Source: Pontederia crassipes
Taxonomy: Eukaryota; Streptophyta; Magnoliopsida; Commelinales; Pontederiaceae
Direction of reading: 5' to 3'
Length of the DNA stretch: 64,000 bases
NCBI GenBank assembly: GCA_030549335.1
Contig: CM060188.1
Coordinates: 18,727,501 to 18,791,500 of the forward strand
In this document: positions 1-13,000 of the stretch, one piece after another
Position numbering within the stretch: the stretch's first letter is position 1
Layout of the letters: every line of letters starts with the position of its first letter
The notes under the pieces: model-generated
What the model saw: only the letters and a program-made list of their open reading frames with translations
Databases searched by the model: none
Told to the model about the DNA's origin: nothing
Program-made: the position numbers and the translations under genes

Positions 1-1059
<1,059 letters not shown>

Positions 1060-1640
1060 TCTGTGAGCGCACTCGTAGCATTTTACCTCGGAAGAGGCTT
1101 TTTCGTGCTTGTGGATAAAAACCTGAAAAAGGATACTAATCTAATATTTTATTTTATTTTGACACTAAACAAGAATCATTTTGGAATTCCGATTGTACAT
1201 AACTATGCAGCATTATGTTTCCCTGGTTATATTTGTTTGCCATGTCTTTCCAAGCTAATGCTTGTGTTTTCAGGTTGCTTAGTGAAGCTTGAGTGTTTCC
1301 ATTTCTGGTTGTCTTCTCAATGTTGAGCCTGTTAGGTTATGAGAACATATCGTAAATCTCTCGTGTTTTTTCTTTTTTTGGATTACATTTTGTTACTAAT
1401 AGAGCGGAATGGCGTCGTATGATCCATGTAGCCGACCCCACCTAGTGGGATAAGGCTTTGTTGTTGTTGTATCCTTGATTTAGCCCGCTTTTGGTATGGC
1501 TTTTGCTGGAAACGTAGATGGCATTGTTGGCTGGGGCACGTCCTTATAACTTTTTTTAGTTCGAATATCTTGCTCACTTGCGTTTTGATGGGTAAATTTT
1601 ACTCCAAATTTATTCACTTTTCTAATTTTTATCCTTTACC
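1060..1640 (+). other. Probable SMC3 3' untranslated region and flank
   Basis: No coding signal follows the SMC3 stop codon. The stretch is T-rich and plausibly holds the 3' UTR. No single polyadenylation signal stands out. A second RTE LINE tail lies within it at 1390-1470. Confidence 0.4.
1390..1470 (+). mobile_element. Second short RTE-type LINE 3' end, downstream of SMC3
   Basis: About 80 bp that is essentially identical, from gttactaatag to gctttgttgttg, to the insertion in the SMC3 intron. It includes the same in-frame TAG and the short hairpin before the TTG tail. No clear target-site duplication is visible. It lies just past the SMC3 stop and may be part of the 3' UTR. Its near-identity to the intronic copy suggests that both insertions are young. 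Confidence 0.75.
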
Positions 1641-1784
1641 TTTGCTTTCTAATTAGATTATTCTTCAATTATAAACGTATTTCACTAGCTATTCTTTTTA
1701 TTTGTAATTGTTTGCGTGATTTGCCACATATTTCTTTCTCCTTCATGCATGCAAGTATCTAATGTGGCATGTTAAGATTTTTTG

Positions 1785-1905
1785 GTGGGAGGGCTGCCGT
1801 TCCCTCCCCCTCTCTTCTCCGACGCTGGAGAAGTGAGGGGGCGGTTGTCCCCTCTTCTCCCTTGGGTCGGAGGGAGAAGAGGAGAGGGCACGTCCCTCTC
1901 ATTTT
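1785..1905. repeat. GC-rich imperfect inverted repeat (MITE-like)
   Basis: About 120 bp of C/T- and G/A-rich sequence in AT-rich surroundings. The left arm (cttctccgacgctggagaag region) pairs imperfectly with the right arm (ggtcggagggagaagaggag region), so the segment can fold into a long hairpin. No target duplication was identified. It is probably a small non-autonomous DNA element. Confidence 0.45.
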
Positions 1906-2389
1906 TTTTATTTTTTAAGAGTTTTTATATTATTATTTATATTATGTCATGTCTGACATTTGTACATGCGGAGGAGAATGAAATGACATGTAGATCGTAC
2001 AATCGGCAAACGATAGTAAGTAAAAAAGAACAGCCGGTAGTTGGAGGATAATTGAATTATAAAATAAAGTTGGAGGGTAGAAATGAAAATTGATCGATTC
2101 ATTTTTTTTTCTTTTCCTTTGTCTTTTTTTATATTGTCAATTTATCTTATTTTCCATGCGAAATTGCATAAAAGATTATTGGAGACAAATTACATTGCAT
2201 CATTCATCTTCTGATCTTCATACTAAATTTAAGCTCCTATCCTTTGTTTTCCCGTTCTTATCAGCTCGGCATTCGTTTGAGTCATAAACCCAACATTAAG
2301 AAACTGAAAGATATTTTACCAATTTAGTTCTGAGCATATCTTCCAACAGAATCCCACAATTATTCAATCAATCCAATTACATGCATAAA

Positions 2390-3075
2390 CTCATTCATCA
2401 TTTAAATCTAGGGGTACGCAATAATTAGAATTACCCGATTCGATTATCTGATTTTCTTTTCCAACCGTTTACTTTCAGTTCACTCAATGTGATTGGAATC
2501 AAGATAAAGCTTGTTTATCAAATTCCCAATTAGACATTCAGTTATTTAATTGGAACAATTTCAATCTTATATTTGATAATATAGTTGGGTGTTCATAAAG
2601 TCTATTCCATATGATTTAATTATAACTTTGAACATGAAAATATATCAGGATGTCCCAAAATTAATTCAATAATCGAGACAAAATGACTCATTCATCATCT
2701 AAAATTAGGGTTGAGCGACAATTAAAATGACCCTATCTCGGTCCGGACTGCTTCGACTACCCAACAGGTTGCCTTTCGGTTCAGTCAGTGTAATTCGAAT
2801 CAAGATCAAACTTGTATATCAAATACCCAATTGGCCAACCAGTATTATAGATTGATAATAATAAAAGAACATTTAAACATTCTTTTGTGTAATTGGAACA
2901 ATGCTAATCTTACATTGGTTATATCATCAAAAACCCAAATGGTCGACCAGTATTATGTTTATGAAGTCTGTTTCATATGATTTAATCATGACTTTGAATA
3001 TGGAAATATACAAATTAATTAAAGTGTCGAGACTAGTGATTTAGTCTCTTTTACAGGATGTCCCAAAGAGGAACT
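2390..3075. repeat. Degenerate tandem duplication of ~300 bp
   Basis: Three landmarks recur in the same order about 295-370 bp apart: cattcatcatttaaatctag (2391) against attcatcatctaaaattagg (~2690); a ttcagttcactcaatgtgat segment (2474) against ggttcagtcagtgtaattcg (~2777); and gtctattccatatgatttaa (~2599) against gtctgtttcatatgatttaa (~2968). The second copy carries extra sequence of about 75 bp. It has no coding content and occupies the intergenic space between SMC3 and NAA50. Confidence 0.6.
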
Positions 3076-3244
3076 CATTGCGGATAGCCGGATCCCAAAT
3101 CACCTCTATTTAAACCAACCACTTGTATAAGAAAGTACATTTGCATCCCACAGTCGTCATATCAGCCAAGGCCATCAAAATCCTGCACACTCGCATGTTC
3201 TTTTGTCACAGAGTTTAAACAGCTAAGAGCATAAAGCTCTGCTG

Positions 3245-3580
3245 AAAAGAAAGCAAAGTGCAATGCCTAGAACACTGGAAAATGCCATCTTACTATCAGA
3301 ATAGCCATTCGATCCCGTTGAATATCTTCTATAATGAAAGTAAAAGTATCTCAGGAAGAGATATCATATGGCACCAAAATAATACCATGATGAACGTGAA
3401 CAGAAATTTGATCAATAAACCTTTGCTAAAATGTTGCGCAATAACAAACAACAGTGCAGATATCACCTGTCACTCTTTCGCCTCCACCTCAGGTAGAGGA
3501 AATTAACAGCACATAATTCTCGCAAAGAGGGCAACTTCAGGCCGTTAAGCTAGTTCGTTCTCCATGATTCAGTGAATACA
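3245..3580 (-). other. Probable 3' untranslated region of NAA50
   Basis: Read on the minus strand, this is the sequence immediately after the NAA50 stop codon at 3581. It shows no other coding signal. The exact polyadenylation point cannot be fixed by eye. Confidence 0.35.
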
Positions 3581-6500
3581 TCATGATTTCTTTGGTTGGA
3601 CTGGGGCAATAACTTTAGTGACAACATAACAATCAGGTGGAGTGATGTTGGTATAATAGTTCTGTATTGTGTCTGTGATCTCAAACCCAAACTTCTTGTA
3701 AAAGTTAATAGCATCCTCGTTATTTGTCTGCACATGCAAGTAGATCTCCGACACATTCTGCTTGGTGGACAGGTCCATCACATGAGTCAACAACTTTGTG
3801 CCTGCAACAGAAAAATAAACATCCTTATTATGTGAAATTTCACGTTTTATTTCTTCTAGCAATACATAAACATGAACGTGTTCCTCAGAAAAAAAAATAT
3901 CTACAAAAATGAGTTCCCCCAACCAAAAGAGCATATATTAACCAGAAGAATCAACAGGGGAAACATCAACAATTTTAAAGTTTGAAAATACAACTATTTT
4001 TGTTGAGCCTGAAATGCTACATAATCCCACAAGGGACTACAAAGTCACGGAAAGAATTCAGGAGTTAAACTCTGCTTTCAGATATATAAAACCTGACAAG
4101 CTAATGATGAGCATAGAAAGGGATGCAACGTCACAAGTCCACAAGAGGAGATGAAGAACTTTGAGAATAATAAACTTAAAATTCCCTATCTGCATAAATT
4201 CATTCTTTGATTTTCTTGAGGCCCTGATTTGGGGTAAATTTTTTTATTATCTGTAGATTCAAGTCAGTTATGTTATAGTCTTGAAAACATGGACACATTG
4301 ATGTGCAGAACAAACAAATAAGGGGCATATTTTTATCATCATCTAGTGGAACGAACTTTTAAAAAAATTATCGGACCAATCACCGCTTGACAAGTGGCCA
4401 AAACAAATATAAAAAAACCTAACCTCTCTCTCTCTCTCAGATGCACGAAGCATGCCTTGGATTAGTCCTACATGCACAAATCACGAATGAGAATGTTGAG
4501 TATATATAATGGCATGGCCTTGGTTTGGTAGGATGCATTTTGATAAAACCGTGCGAGCCAAGGTCCAAAGAGGACAATATCCTACGCCAAAGATGTTTGG
4601 TAGGACACATTTTGATGAAACCATGCAGGCCAAAGCCCAAAACGGACAATATTCTATGCAAGTACAAGAATGTTACATAACTCTCTCGCCTGTCCACCAG
4701 CCCATTACCAAGGGAGATGTTGAAGCCATTTTCACCTCATTGTTCATGGAACTCTAGGTCACAATCAAAGCACGCCACAAGGACAAGATCAGTGAGGCGA
4801 GATCATCCATGTGTGTCAGAGGGCTATTCATCAGCTTGGTCGAAAAAATTTGAGTGTCGGTGACTTCCTTGGAGATCAAGCATTCTGGTATTGTGGTTTG
4901 AGGGTCTGTTCCTAATAATTGATCCTTCTATTTTTCTTTTCTTTCGCAAATGGCTTCCAATAGCCACTACTTGTCAAGAGTGTCAAAGATGGCCACACCG
5001 ATTTTTTCCTGTGAGCTATCACAAAGTTGCTGCAAGGGAACGCAATTGGAGCCCTCAAGTGAATCCCTTGATTATTTTTCTCAGGCAAGAACTATCATTG
5101 AATAAGTGCTTACACTTTTTATGCTTGCAATGCTATGCCTAATAATAATCTACAAGTTGTTATAGATAATACTAAAATGTTACAGAATCCTTTGATGCAA
5201 GTTAGTGGGTGTTTAATAAAGGAAGATAACTTTGAGCTATGAATCTATGATTTAGTATATATATGAATGCTAACTGATCGATTTGGGGAGAATGTGACTA
5301 AGAATTGTTAATCTGAGCTTGGTTATTCATACTTATGAAGATTGCACATGATATAAATGCTACATCCTTGTGACAAGTGGACTAAAATGTGGCTGCATTT
5401 TAGAATAGATGCGAAAGAGTCATTACTATGGTATTACGGTAGCTAAAAGACAAGAATATATTTAGTGAAATATGGAACAAAGGGGAAAAGGAGAGTAAAG
5501 TCTCCTCATTTTCCCTCCAATATCTCAGTTTTCTTTAAACCTCAAATCAGGATGGAAATGAAAGGAAAGCTAAAATTAAGAAATATTTCCATATTCGGCT
5601 TTATAAACTTACCGTATAAACACACATATGATGGATAAAACCATCTAAATAAAATTATCATTAAACATTCATTCCATTCCCTTCTCATTTACTCATTTCA
5701 TCATTTAACTTTCATTTTCTCTCATTTCCTTCCCATCTTTTTCCTTCCTCCTTTTTCCCTTCCCTTCCCCTTAATGACTCTCCAATCAAATAGACACAAT
5801 GAGAACCTTTCTTTTGTCCTGCTTCTTTAAGCCCTAAGAGAGAGAAAAAAATATTAAAACATCATGGCATGGATATTTCCTTGCTATGGTTTTCAAAATA
5901 TCTATGAAATTCCATATATTCAGTGAGCAACCAATGCTTACACCCTTACACTTTCTTTAGGGGATGATTGCTAGAATATCCCCATAATATGATGGTGGTG
6001 GGGAATAGTGTTTGAGAGATTGAGGGTTTTATCATTAATTAGTCTTTCATTTTATCTTTAATTAGTCTTCCATTTTGGATCTCACTACCTTAGCATTATA
6101 ACATTAATATTTCAGTAACTTGCCTCCACTTTACGGACTTTGTATTATGTGCATCTCGGAGGTAATACAAGATATGTACGATGGGGCATTGACTAAAGTT
6201 AGGACACCCGGAGGTGAGACAAATGAATTTCCTATAAGAATTGACCTACATCAAGGATCAGCTTTAAGCCCGTATTTATTTAATTTAGTTATCGATGCTA
6301 TAACCGAGAGTATCACAGAGGAGGTACCTAAGTGCATGCTATTTGCGGATGATATAGTACTTTTAGCGGATTCAAGAGAAGAGATTAATACAAAATTGAA
6401 AATATGGAGAAATACGTTGGAGTCAAAGGGTTTTCGTTTAAGTAGGAATAAAACAGAATATATGCATAGCAATTTCACAAATAACCAACTTAGAGACGAT

Positions 6501-7763
6501 TTGGAAGTTAGGTTAGGGAGGATATAATTCCTCAAGTGACAGTTTAAATATTTAGGATCAATTGTAAGACAAGATGGGGAGATTGATGACGATGTTAATT
6601 ATAGAATTCAAGCTGGTTGGTGTAAGTGGAGGAAAGCCACTAGAGTTCTTTGTGATAGAAAAGTACCCAATAAAGTTAAAGAAAAATTCTATCGTACTGC
6701 TATAAGACCGACAATGTTATATGGTAGTGAATGTTGGGCTATGAAGGGACAACATGAACGTAAAATGGGGGTAGCCGAAATGAGGATGTTGAGATGGATG
6801 TGTGGTCATACAAGATTAGATAAGATTAGGAATGACCATATACGTGAACGAGTCGGAGTGGCTCCTATTAGTGAGAAAATGGTAGAGAAACGTTTGAGAT
6901 GGTTTGGTCATGTTCAGAGAAGACCATTAGATGTGCCAGTAAGAAGAGTAGATCAAATAATCTGGAGTCCGATTAAAAGAGGGAGAGGGAGGCTAAGGCG
7001 GACACTTGCGAACTAATAGAGCAAGATCTATTGGTGAATAATATACCGAAATATTTGGTTACTAATAGAGCGGAATGACGTCGTATGATCCATGTAGCCG
7101 ACCCCATCTAGTGGGATAAGGCTTTGTTGTTGTTGTTGGATATAGCTATATCTGCATCACCATTTCAAAAAAAAAACAACGTGTGCCAGCAAGGAAAAAA
7201 GAAAGGCAGAAGGTGGCTTACCAATTCCCAGTCCGCGGTATGGCGCTAGAACACCAAGTGTCATAATATAAACACAGACAGCTCCTCCTTCCTTCTTTTC
7301 AAGACGGCATGCAATGGAACCGACACAAATGTCACTGTAATAAGCTACATAAAAGACAGAATTTCGTATTAGTCATGTGAAAGATCTATTATAAGATCGA
7401 ACGGAATCACTTTCAACAGAAACATTGAAAAATAAAAAAGGGTTCTTTAAGCAATTAGGACGAGAACTTGATAAATGATAAAATTAATACGTGCTTCCCA
7501 TGAACCAATGAAGCGGATATGCATGTCACAGATGTTCTCAAATATGAACATATCAGAAGATGATAACACATACGACATAACGAGAGAGAGAGAGAGGGAA
7601 GAGAAGACGAACCAAGCTTTGTAAACTCTCCAGAGGCGATAGCGTCGGCGTAGTACTTGTCGTTATAACGGACAGGGAAGAGAGCAGTGTTGAGCTTCTT
7701 CAGCTGCATCACGTTCTTGTCCCGGACTGCGTCCAGCGTTATCTCCCGCCCTCCCGCCCCCAT
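3581..7763 (-). CDS. NAA50: N-alpha-acetyltransferase 50 (GNAT family), three exons
   Basis: NAA50 acetylates protein N-termini with acetyl-CoA, as part of or alongside the ribosome-associated NatA complex. Exons on the minus strand are 7763-7613, 7344-7222 and 3801-3581; all junctions are GT-AG and in frame, giving 164 aa, the same length as remembered Arabidopsis NAA50. Visible hallmarks are LFPVRYNDKYY (about residues 29-38, the peptide-binding loop), ACRLEKKE, YIMTLGVLAPYRGLGIG (residues 76-92, with the acetyl-CoA pyrophosphate loop RGLGIG at 87-92), EIYLHVQTNNEDA, and FYKKFGFEITDTIQNYY near the C-terminus. The start ATG is followed by GAGGREI, as in orthologues. Residue 74 is Cys (TGT) where other plant forms I remember have Arg (CGT), a possible CpG transition. 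Intron 2 is about 3.4 kb and hosts an antisense LINE. Confidence 0.95.
4515..4665 (+). repeat. Diverged ~75 bp tandem duplication in NAA50 intron
   Basis: Two adjacent units share, in order, ggtaggat/acattttgat, aaaaccgtgcgagccaa against gaaaccatgcaggccaa, and aggacaatatcctacg against cggacaatattctatg. The segment resembles fragments often seen at the edge of plant LTR elements, but no complete element can be delimited. It is non-coding and lies in intron 2 of NAA50. Confidence 0.5.
6145..7138 (+). mobile_element. 5'-truncated, mutated RTE-type non-LTR retrotransposon (LINE)
   Basis: The element keeps the 3' half of an RTE reverse-transcriptase ORF. Visible parts are VIQDMYDGA, LHQGSALSPYLF and the catalytic box FADDIVLLAD (palm domain, 6150-6527), then FKYLGSIV, VLCDRKVP, RTAIRPTMLYGSECW, MRMLRWMCGHTR and RLRWFGHVQRR (6540-7016). 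The frame is broken by TAA at 6525 and TGA at 6537, best explained by compensating small indels, and it degrades again after 7010. The 3' end carries the short hairpin plus (TTG)4 tail that also occurs alone at 661-755 and 1390-1470. There is no endonuclease domain, so the copy is truncated at the 5' end and dead. It lies antisense in NAA50 intron 2. No target duplication is evident. Confidence 0.9.
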
Positions 7764-9720
7764 TTCCGCAGGTCTCCGCCCTCCTCCTGTATCCAATGGA
7801 TCGATGCTCGAAAGATGCAATTTGGAATCAACAGAGATCCCTCGTCGTCCTTGTCGTCTATTCTCCTCGATTGATGGATACGACGACGGCGCCGCCAACA
7901 CCGAGTACGCTTCAGGCGGCGGGTGTCTACCAGGGTTTCGTTCGTCCCCTCACATTACTACTAAATGGGCCGTAATTTAGGAGGCCCGTCTGTATAACTG
8001 CCTAATTCTTGCGTTCCGTCACCAATATAATTAAACTTAAAAAACTGAAATCGTGCTTTAGACCAAAACGTTACCACCACCTGAACCCACCTAATCTTTG
8101 TCGACAAAGAGAACTTTGACACGACATTAGGACAAAGATGCTTTGATGAATTTAAGAATTTATAATGACTGTCCTAACTACTCATTTTTAGTATTAATTC
8201 TGATGAATTTAAGAATTTTGAATGATCACCCTAATTAATATTTGAAACGTACAATATCATTTTAAACCAATGTTTTTTGTACTAGTAATTATGTGTTCTA
8301 CTTGGAAACATGCATATTGATGTCTGAATATTTGCCCATATTCATGTAACTTAATTGACTTTTGGTATGTTTTAATTGTTAAGAATTATGAATTCTCTCA
8401 AAGTTTCATTTTAATAGTCCCAATTCATTCCATTTGAAGGTGTATACGAATAGTTATAAGAGAGAATTGGCCTACTGTCAGATTGTCTCAGATAAATAGA
8501 CCAGAATTTGTGTTGACCACAATTGGGTATATGTATATCATTATTTCCCACATGCCTTGAAATCATCTCATAAGAAGAGTCTAAGATTGTTGTCAACGTG
8601 ATAATGTTCGGCTGCCAAATTACTAGACGTGGAAAAGGTTGGGGTTATTGAAATAAGAGATGTGTTCAAACCTAGTTACTGAATTGCCTGTTAGATCGTA
8701 GTTAACTTAAACAAACACGTTGATGGTAAAACTTGGCCCTAGACAAAATTATGGACCTAAAAGTGAATAATTGGATTGACATACACCTGATCATTATCTC
8801 AATGTTTCATTGGTAAACGCTCATTTGATATTGATTTTTCAATCATTGAGAACTTGATAAATAATTTCAATTATAATAGAAATTGAAAAGTGATTGAAAT
8901 ATATTGATCTCATTATTTATTAAAACAATATTCCTAACCACTTATTGATATTAATATCACAGGCTAAAATAACATAATACAATTATCAAATTTGATTGAT
9001 ACAATTGGCTAACGGAGTTGACCGGAGCTAGTAACCTCGAACTTAATTATTAAAGTCACCAATTTGGACAGGAATTTACGAATTTATCATTTCGCTATTT
9101 TACGCCGGTTTCATGTTGCTTGTGGTAACTGTTACCTGGATGCATGATTATTAAATTATATTTTCTTGGTTATATCATAAATTATTGTCCTTGAATATAA
9201 TCTTTACATACAAATAAGTGTGAATTCATTTTATGTCATCATATCTAGTGCGTTAACTTGTTAGTCTATACATCTTTTATTGAATTTATCAATTTATGTT
9301 GATGTAAGATTCTTTTTGTATTGTTTAAGGATTTTTATGGATTGTTCATGTAGCTTTAAAACTTTGAATCTTATGTTTTTATTGGACCTTTTTCCTCACA
9401 ATAGGTGTTAAAATATTGAGTCATTTATATTTTATTAAACACGATGAATTTCATTTTAATATTATAATGTGCTTTTAGCAACATTGATATTTAATTTGAG
9501 TTTGAACTGTTGATCATTCATTAATCTCCTCGTGATTCATAGAGTGAATTTCGAATGCATTACAATTATAATTAGGCCTGTCTGTCTTCCAACATCACAA
9601 CTGAAAAAAGAGAAGTGGTAACCACAAAACTGTGTGATGATATATCATTAAAATTGAAAAGGATGAAGATAGCAACGGCCTGTGCATGCTGTACAGCCTA
9701 ACCTGTTTAACTATATCATA
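7764..9720. other. NAA50 5' region and intergenic DNA
   Basis: The first ~200 bp (7764-7960) are GC-rich and are presumably the NAA50 5' UTR and core promoter, reading leftward. From about 7990 to 9720 the sequence is AT-rich. I see no ORF of note, no RNA gene and no recognisable element. Confidence 0.4.
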
Positions 9721-9721
9721 C

Positions 9722-10021
9722 ATAAACCCTCACATACATTACATGAAGGATTTTCCTTCTTTTTCTCTCCCTTTCACAAAGAACGATCATAACAACAAAA
9801 AGAAGGGAGCTCTAGAAAACCCTGAGAATTGGGTCAGGCTCCATTAGTCAAATGAAATGACTCGCCCCATACCGATGATGTGTGTAGCCCCGATAACCCC
9901 CACGCGACAAATTACGAAAAAGCAAACCCACAAATAGGTTAGAGCCCTACTGCTTCCAATAAGACAGAAGAAAATGAAGGATCACTACGGAATCTGTAGC
10001 TGCTCTCGGAAGGTCGTCTGA
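9722..10021 (-). other. Probable 3' untranslated region of the hydrolase gene
   Basis: This sequence follows the hydrolase stop codon at 10022 on the minus strand. No further coding exon is visible. The limits are approximate. Confidence 0.35.
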
Positions 10022-13000
10022 TTATGATAGCAATCTAGTTATAAATGGCGATAGAGCTGCGAGAAGTGCCTTCGGACACTCTTCATGAGGTAGATGCCCA
10101 CATCCTGATATGGCTACGAGCCTCTGCAAAAGAGCACCATACAACAAAATGAGTTGAAGTGTACGTGGAAGTGCATACTTTATTATGCATCTTGGCCAAA
10201 CAGCCTCGAAGACAGTATTAAATGCTAATAAGGGCCCCAAATATGCTAACACCTAGAGTCTACATATTCATCTTCGCCTGCAAAAGGCCGAAAGTTTCGG
10301 CTTCAACTGCTGGGTGTAGAATATATAACTTGAAGACTATATAGCTTGAAGAGTAGGAAGACCAACATTGCCTGATACAGAATCAGGAACAAGATATGCT
10401 ATCAGGAACGCCTCCAAGTGCATGTTCCAAGATGGAAACACAAACAAAAAGCAAAGGACACATCTCACCATTCAAAGATATATATACCGTACGGTCATAT
10501 AGGCTTCCATACAAATTGACTAGGACACATTTCATAATTCATGTTAAACAGTGGGACGAAAAAAATACTTTACCAATAATTTGGTTCAAGTGTTCCAAGA
10601 TTTCAACATTTCTAAAAATCTCCGTATGTAAAAGAGTGATTTTTCATTGGTGGAAGTTGTATTACGTAAATTACACAAATTATAGGAGCATATGTAAGAA
10701 ACTTACAGAATTTAAGAGCTTCGAGGCCATCACTTGAACTGATTTCAAAGGGACAAGTGCATCTTCTGCTCCTGCTACCACCAAAATTGGAAGTTCTTCT
10801 ACAGATTTCAACAATGCAACTGCATTTTGTGGGGAAAGAACTGTTGCGAATGATAATCGCCCTATCTCATGAAGTGCTTCATCCCAACCTTCCACAAATA
10901 ATGGAGCCTGAAACAAGAACAGTTTCTTAGGTATGCACACAAAAACAAGTAGATATTGCTTTGCAAGAAAGAATGAATAATCAGCAATATTGTTGCACAA
11001 GAATTGTTTTCTTCTTGACCTTTAACTACAATTTTCCTGGTAGATGTCATCTGACTCAACTGTAGTAGAGCTTTGACTTGATTATAACATAGTTCCAAGA
11101 ATAAAAACTGAACCTACCGAAAGATTTCATAATTGGCTTGAACTCAAACACAGTCAACGAGATCTTGATTATTTAATTAGCACTTGAGTTAGATTCAGTA
11201 TATTGATTTCATGCTTCTGAGATCCAGTATCGTGATTCCTTCACAATCATATTCTCTAGGATAGCTCTAGAATTTGAAGCAAAATCTTCTCTCACATCCA
11301 AAAATCTAAGAGACTCCCAATATTCTCAAGAAAATTTCTTATAATACAAGCAATGTGTGGTACACCATACACGCAAACAAGATAAAACAGAAGACCAGTC
11401 ACAAGAAGGGAAGGCATCAGTATCAAAGTGAAAACAATACCTTATACAGATTGAGGACTTCAGTTGTTAACTTTGCAGCATCAAACCATGCACGACGATT
11501 AATAACTTGGGTAATTTCGGTACGCAAGAGAGGCCTAACCAAATGCTTCTTCCCCAATGAAGTATGCAGGAGGATTCGAGCAAAAGCTGGAACAACTTCC
11601 CTTGATAAACTTACACTAAGAAGTACCACACCTTTAACTTCCACCTGATATTACAAGTAATAGAGTAATTAACATGATATATACATTTTTCTTTTTGGCT
11701 GACAAGTGAAGGCCGACCATACACATTAAGGGGAACATTTCTATTACATGAGCAAACAGAGAAAAACAAGAAATCTATCATTCAAGAGAAGCATAAGTTT
11801 TCCTACAAGCTGAAATACAAGTATTTGAGTAATCAATGTGAGATATTAGTGACATAATGGTATATTTACTTACAAATGACATAATAACTAAAAATTAATC
11901 AAAGTAATTACCATGCACAACAAGAGGAATGTTTCTAATTTAGTTGTCAAAAAGCTATCATTCTAGAGAAGTATGAGTTTTCCTACAAATAAATTCAAAG
12001 GTTCACATAAACTGGAGAACACCTAAATTACCATTCAAATAAATTCAGCATTATCCCCTAATTAAAAAAAGTTCAATGTAGGTAATCTCACACAAATGTG
12101 CCCAAACAGTATTTACTAGGTAGCCATAACACAACAATAAAAGTTTACATACATTGACAGAATCAGGAGAAGCAAGAAGTTTTGCCGCAGCCTGCAAAGC
12201 AAGCAGACCACCATCATCATGACCAACAAGGATAACAGAAGAGAAACCCAGCTCCAAACAGAAGGTGATAAGGAGGTCAACCTGCAATCAGTAATGAAAA
12301 ATATCTATTGAGAACAGAAGTATCAACCAGTACAAAAGAAGATGCCCAGGCAAAACTGGTGTCATGGCATGCGAAAAGCATCAACAGAGATGTTCAATCA
12401 ATACAAAATCTCAAGACAACCATCACAAAACTTCTAGTTACCTAACATAGAAGTTGTCCCCTCTGCTGAAATAAAAGTAGCATGTAGACTGACACAGAAG
12501 GAAAACATGCATGATTGAATTGGCAAAACAATAAACAACCATGGCAAAATCAAATTAATCATATGAAAAAAATTAATACAACAATAAACATCTTGGGGGA
12601 TTCATCACCATGAACATACCCAACTTACCCTGAGAGTATCGTTGATTTTGTATAATAGTTAAGGAACCCACTAGAAAGTAGGTCAGTTAACTGTTGTTTT
12701 TTTCTGGAATACATGATTCTCAGTTATAAGGACATTCATGAACTCGCATATGCATAAAAGAATAAAAGTTTGCTTGCTTCCAGGACTCTTTGTTTTCACG
12801 ACTCTTTTTTTCCTCTTCACTATTTAGTAGAAGGAGAAAATAGCACAAAATTATGTAAGCAATCAAAGTCCGATATTGTTAACTCCTCAACCATGTAGCA
12901 AATTCATCAGTGTGATAAAAGTCAAGTTTTCTACAATAAGTTAATCATTCAAGTCTATCGCACATTTTCAATTGAAACTACTAATGAAACTGAAGAACTT

